The position numbers and the translations under genes are program-made. A DNA stretch of 64,000 nt, from contig NZ_KE384532.1 of assembly GCF_000426505.1 (NCBI RefSeq), positions 325,910-389,909 of the forward strand. Reading direction: 5' to 3'. Below, piece after piece: positions 63,210 to 64,000 of the stretch; positions within the stretch are counted from its first letter, which is position 1, and the number at the start of each line of letters is the position of its first letter. The notes below the pieces were generated by a model. That model saw only the letters and a list, made by a program, of their open reading frames with translations, did no database searches and was not told the DNA's origin. The stretch comes from Nisaea denitrificans DSM 18348 (GTDB lineage Bacteria > Pseudomonadota > Alphaproteobacteria > Thalassobaculales > Thalassobaculaceae).

Positions 63210-64000
63210 ATGAACACAGCCGCAAAGGCTGGCAACGACCGGCTTATTCTTGCACTCGATCAGGGAACCACCTCGAGCCGCGCTATCGTGTTCGATGCGA
63301 ACACGCGCGTGGCTGCGGTCGCGCAGCAGGAGTTTCCGCAACATTTCCCGCAGTCCGGCTGGGTCGAGCACGACCCGGAGGATCTCTGGCGGACCACGGT
63401 AGAGACCGCGCGGGAGGCGATCGCGAAGGTCGGCGGCGCGGAGCGGATAGCGGCGATCGGCATCACCAACCAGCGCGAGACCACGGTGGTCTGGGACCGG
63501 CGTACCGGCAAGGCCATCGCCAATGCCATCGTCTGGCAGGACCGGCGCACAGCGCCCCTCTGCACGCGCCTGAAAGAGGCCGGTCACGAAGCGCTCTTCA
63601 CGGCTCGGACGGGCCTCTTGCTCGATCCCTATTTCAGCGGCACCAAGATCGCCTGGATTCTGGACAATGTGGAGGGCGCGCGGGCACTGGCTGATGCGGG
63701 GCATCTGGCTTTCGGCACGGTGGATAGCTGGCTGATCTGGCGGCTGACCGGCGGCAAGGTGCATGCGACCGACGCAACCAATGCCTCGCGCACGCTGATC
63801 TATGACATCAACAAGGGCGCTTGGGACGCGGAGCTGCTGGCTATCCTCGGGGTGCCGGCTTCCATGCTCCCGGAGGTGAAGGACTCATCGGCGGATTACG
63901 GGGTGACGGACGCCGATCTGTTCGGAGCGCCAATCCCGATCTCCGGTGTGGCAGGGGACCAGCAGGCGGCGACCGTGGGACAGGCCTGCTTCGAGCTCGG
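63210..64000 (+). CDS. glpK: Glycerol kinase, N-terminal part (cut by window edge)
   Basis: 263 codons to the window edge from the ATG at 63210 (GAGGGAGGA upstream). FGGY-family motifs: [70 protein letters not shown] and [13 protein letters not shown], ending in [21 protein letters not shown]. It phosphorylates glycerol to glycerol-3-phosphate with ATP. The Arg-Glu-Thr and Asp-Arg-Arg positions of the glycerol site look intact. The C-terminal actin-like domain lies outside the window. Confidence 0.97.
   Translation, partial: MNTAAKAGNDRLILALDQGTTSSRAIVFDANTRVAAVAQQEFPQHFPQSGWVEHDPEDLWRTTVETAREAIAKVGGAERIAAIGITNQRETTVVWDRRTGKAIANAIVWQDRRTAPLCTRLKEAGHEALFTARTGLLLDPYFSGTKIAWILDNVEGARALADAGHLAFGTVDSWLIWRLTGGKVHATDATNASRTLIYDINKGAWDAELLAILGVPASMLPEVKDSSADYGVTDADLFGAPIPISGVAGDQQAATVGQACFEL

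Overview
The window is 64 kb of GC-rich chromosomal DNA, almost wall-to-wall coding, from an alphaproteobacterium. The gene mix suggests Rhodospirillales or close relatives, probably free-living. Markers are the aerobic cobaltochelatase pair cobS/cobT, two alphaproteobacterial ribbon-helix-helix (RHH_4-type) proteins, a Usg protein, a Cox15-type heme A synthase, a TipF-like degenerate EAL protein, and the order aroK-aroB-CBS transporter. No tRNA, rRNA, insertion sequence, prophage or CRISPR array was seen, so this is mostly core genome with a few accessory genes.

Layout. 1-5.6 kb: a cut M20 peptidase and an SDR oxidoreductase on the minus strand, then a multi-PAS histidine kinase overlapping a REC/HD-GYP response regulator. 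5.8-10.4 kb: sugar-isomerase-like protein, beta-carbonic anhydrase, methyltransferase, ComF, glutaredoxin, nitrilase. 10.4-15.3 kb (minus): a coupled HlyD/RbbA/YhhJ-type ABC exporter operon. 15.4-19.4 kb (minus): an operon reading a 45-residue membrane protein, a large secreted protein, xerD and accA. 19.4-24.6 kb: aroK, aroB, two CBS proteins, DUF2889, an RHH protein and bolA. 24.7-28.3 kb: J-domain protein, cobS, cobT. 28.3-36.7 kb: nucleotidase, NIPSNAP, folB, class IV aminotransferase, DUF952, pyrD, TipF-like EAL protein, HAD phosphatase, second RHH protein, Lrp regulator. 36.8-42.5 kb: rpmB, M20 deacylase, ctaA, usg and groES-groEL with a CIRCE operator. 42.5-53.2 kb: TauE exporter, HAD, dehydrogenase, TerB-like protein, amidase, SulP transporter, a P1B-ATPase fused to hemerythrin facing a lone cyclic-nucleotide-binding domain, a BKACE enzyme and a putative lipoprotein. 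53.3-64 kb: lepA, lpxR-like deacylase, enol-lactonase-like hydrolase, LysE exporter, aspartate aminotransferase, an orphan protein, MFS exporter plus metallophosphoesterase, pyrophosphatase and the start of glpK.

How genes work together. The kinase/HD-GYP pair and the degenerate EAL protein point to c-di-GMP signalling; no GGDEF synthase is present here. CobS and CobT are two of three cobaltochelatase subunits; CobN must lie elsewhere. AroK and AroB supply chorismate precursors. The least described material is the 45-residue protein coupled to a secreted protein and xerD, the ATPase-hemerythrin/CNBD pair, and the orphan gene at 59.4 kb with palindromes upstream. Calls rest on reading motifs by eye; no database search was run.
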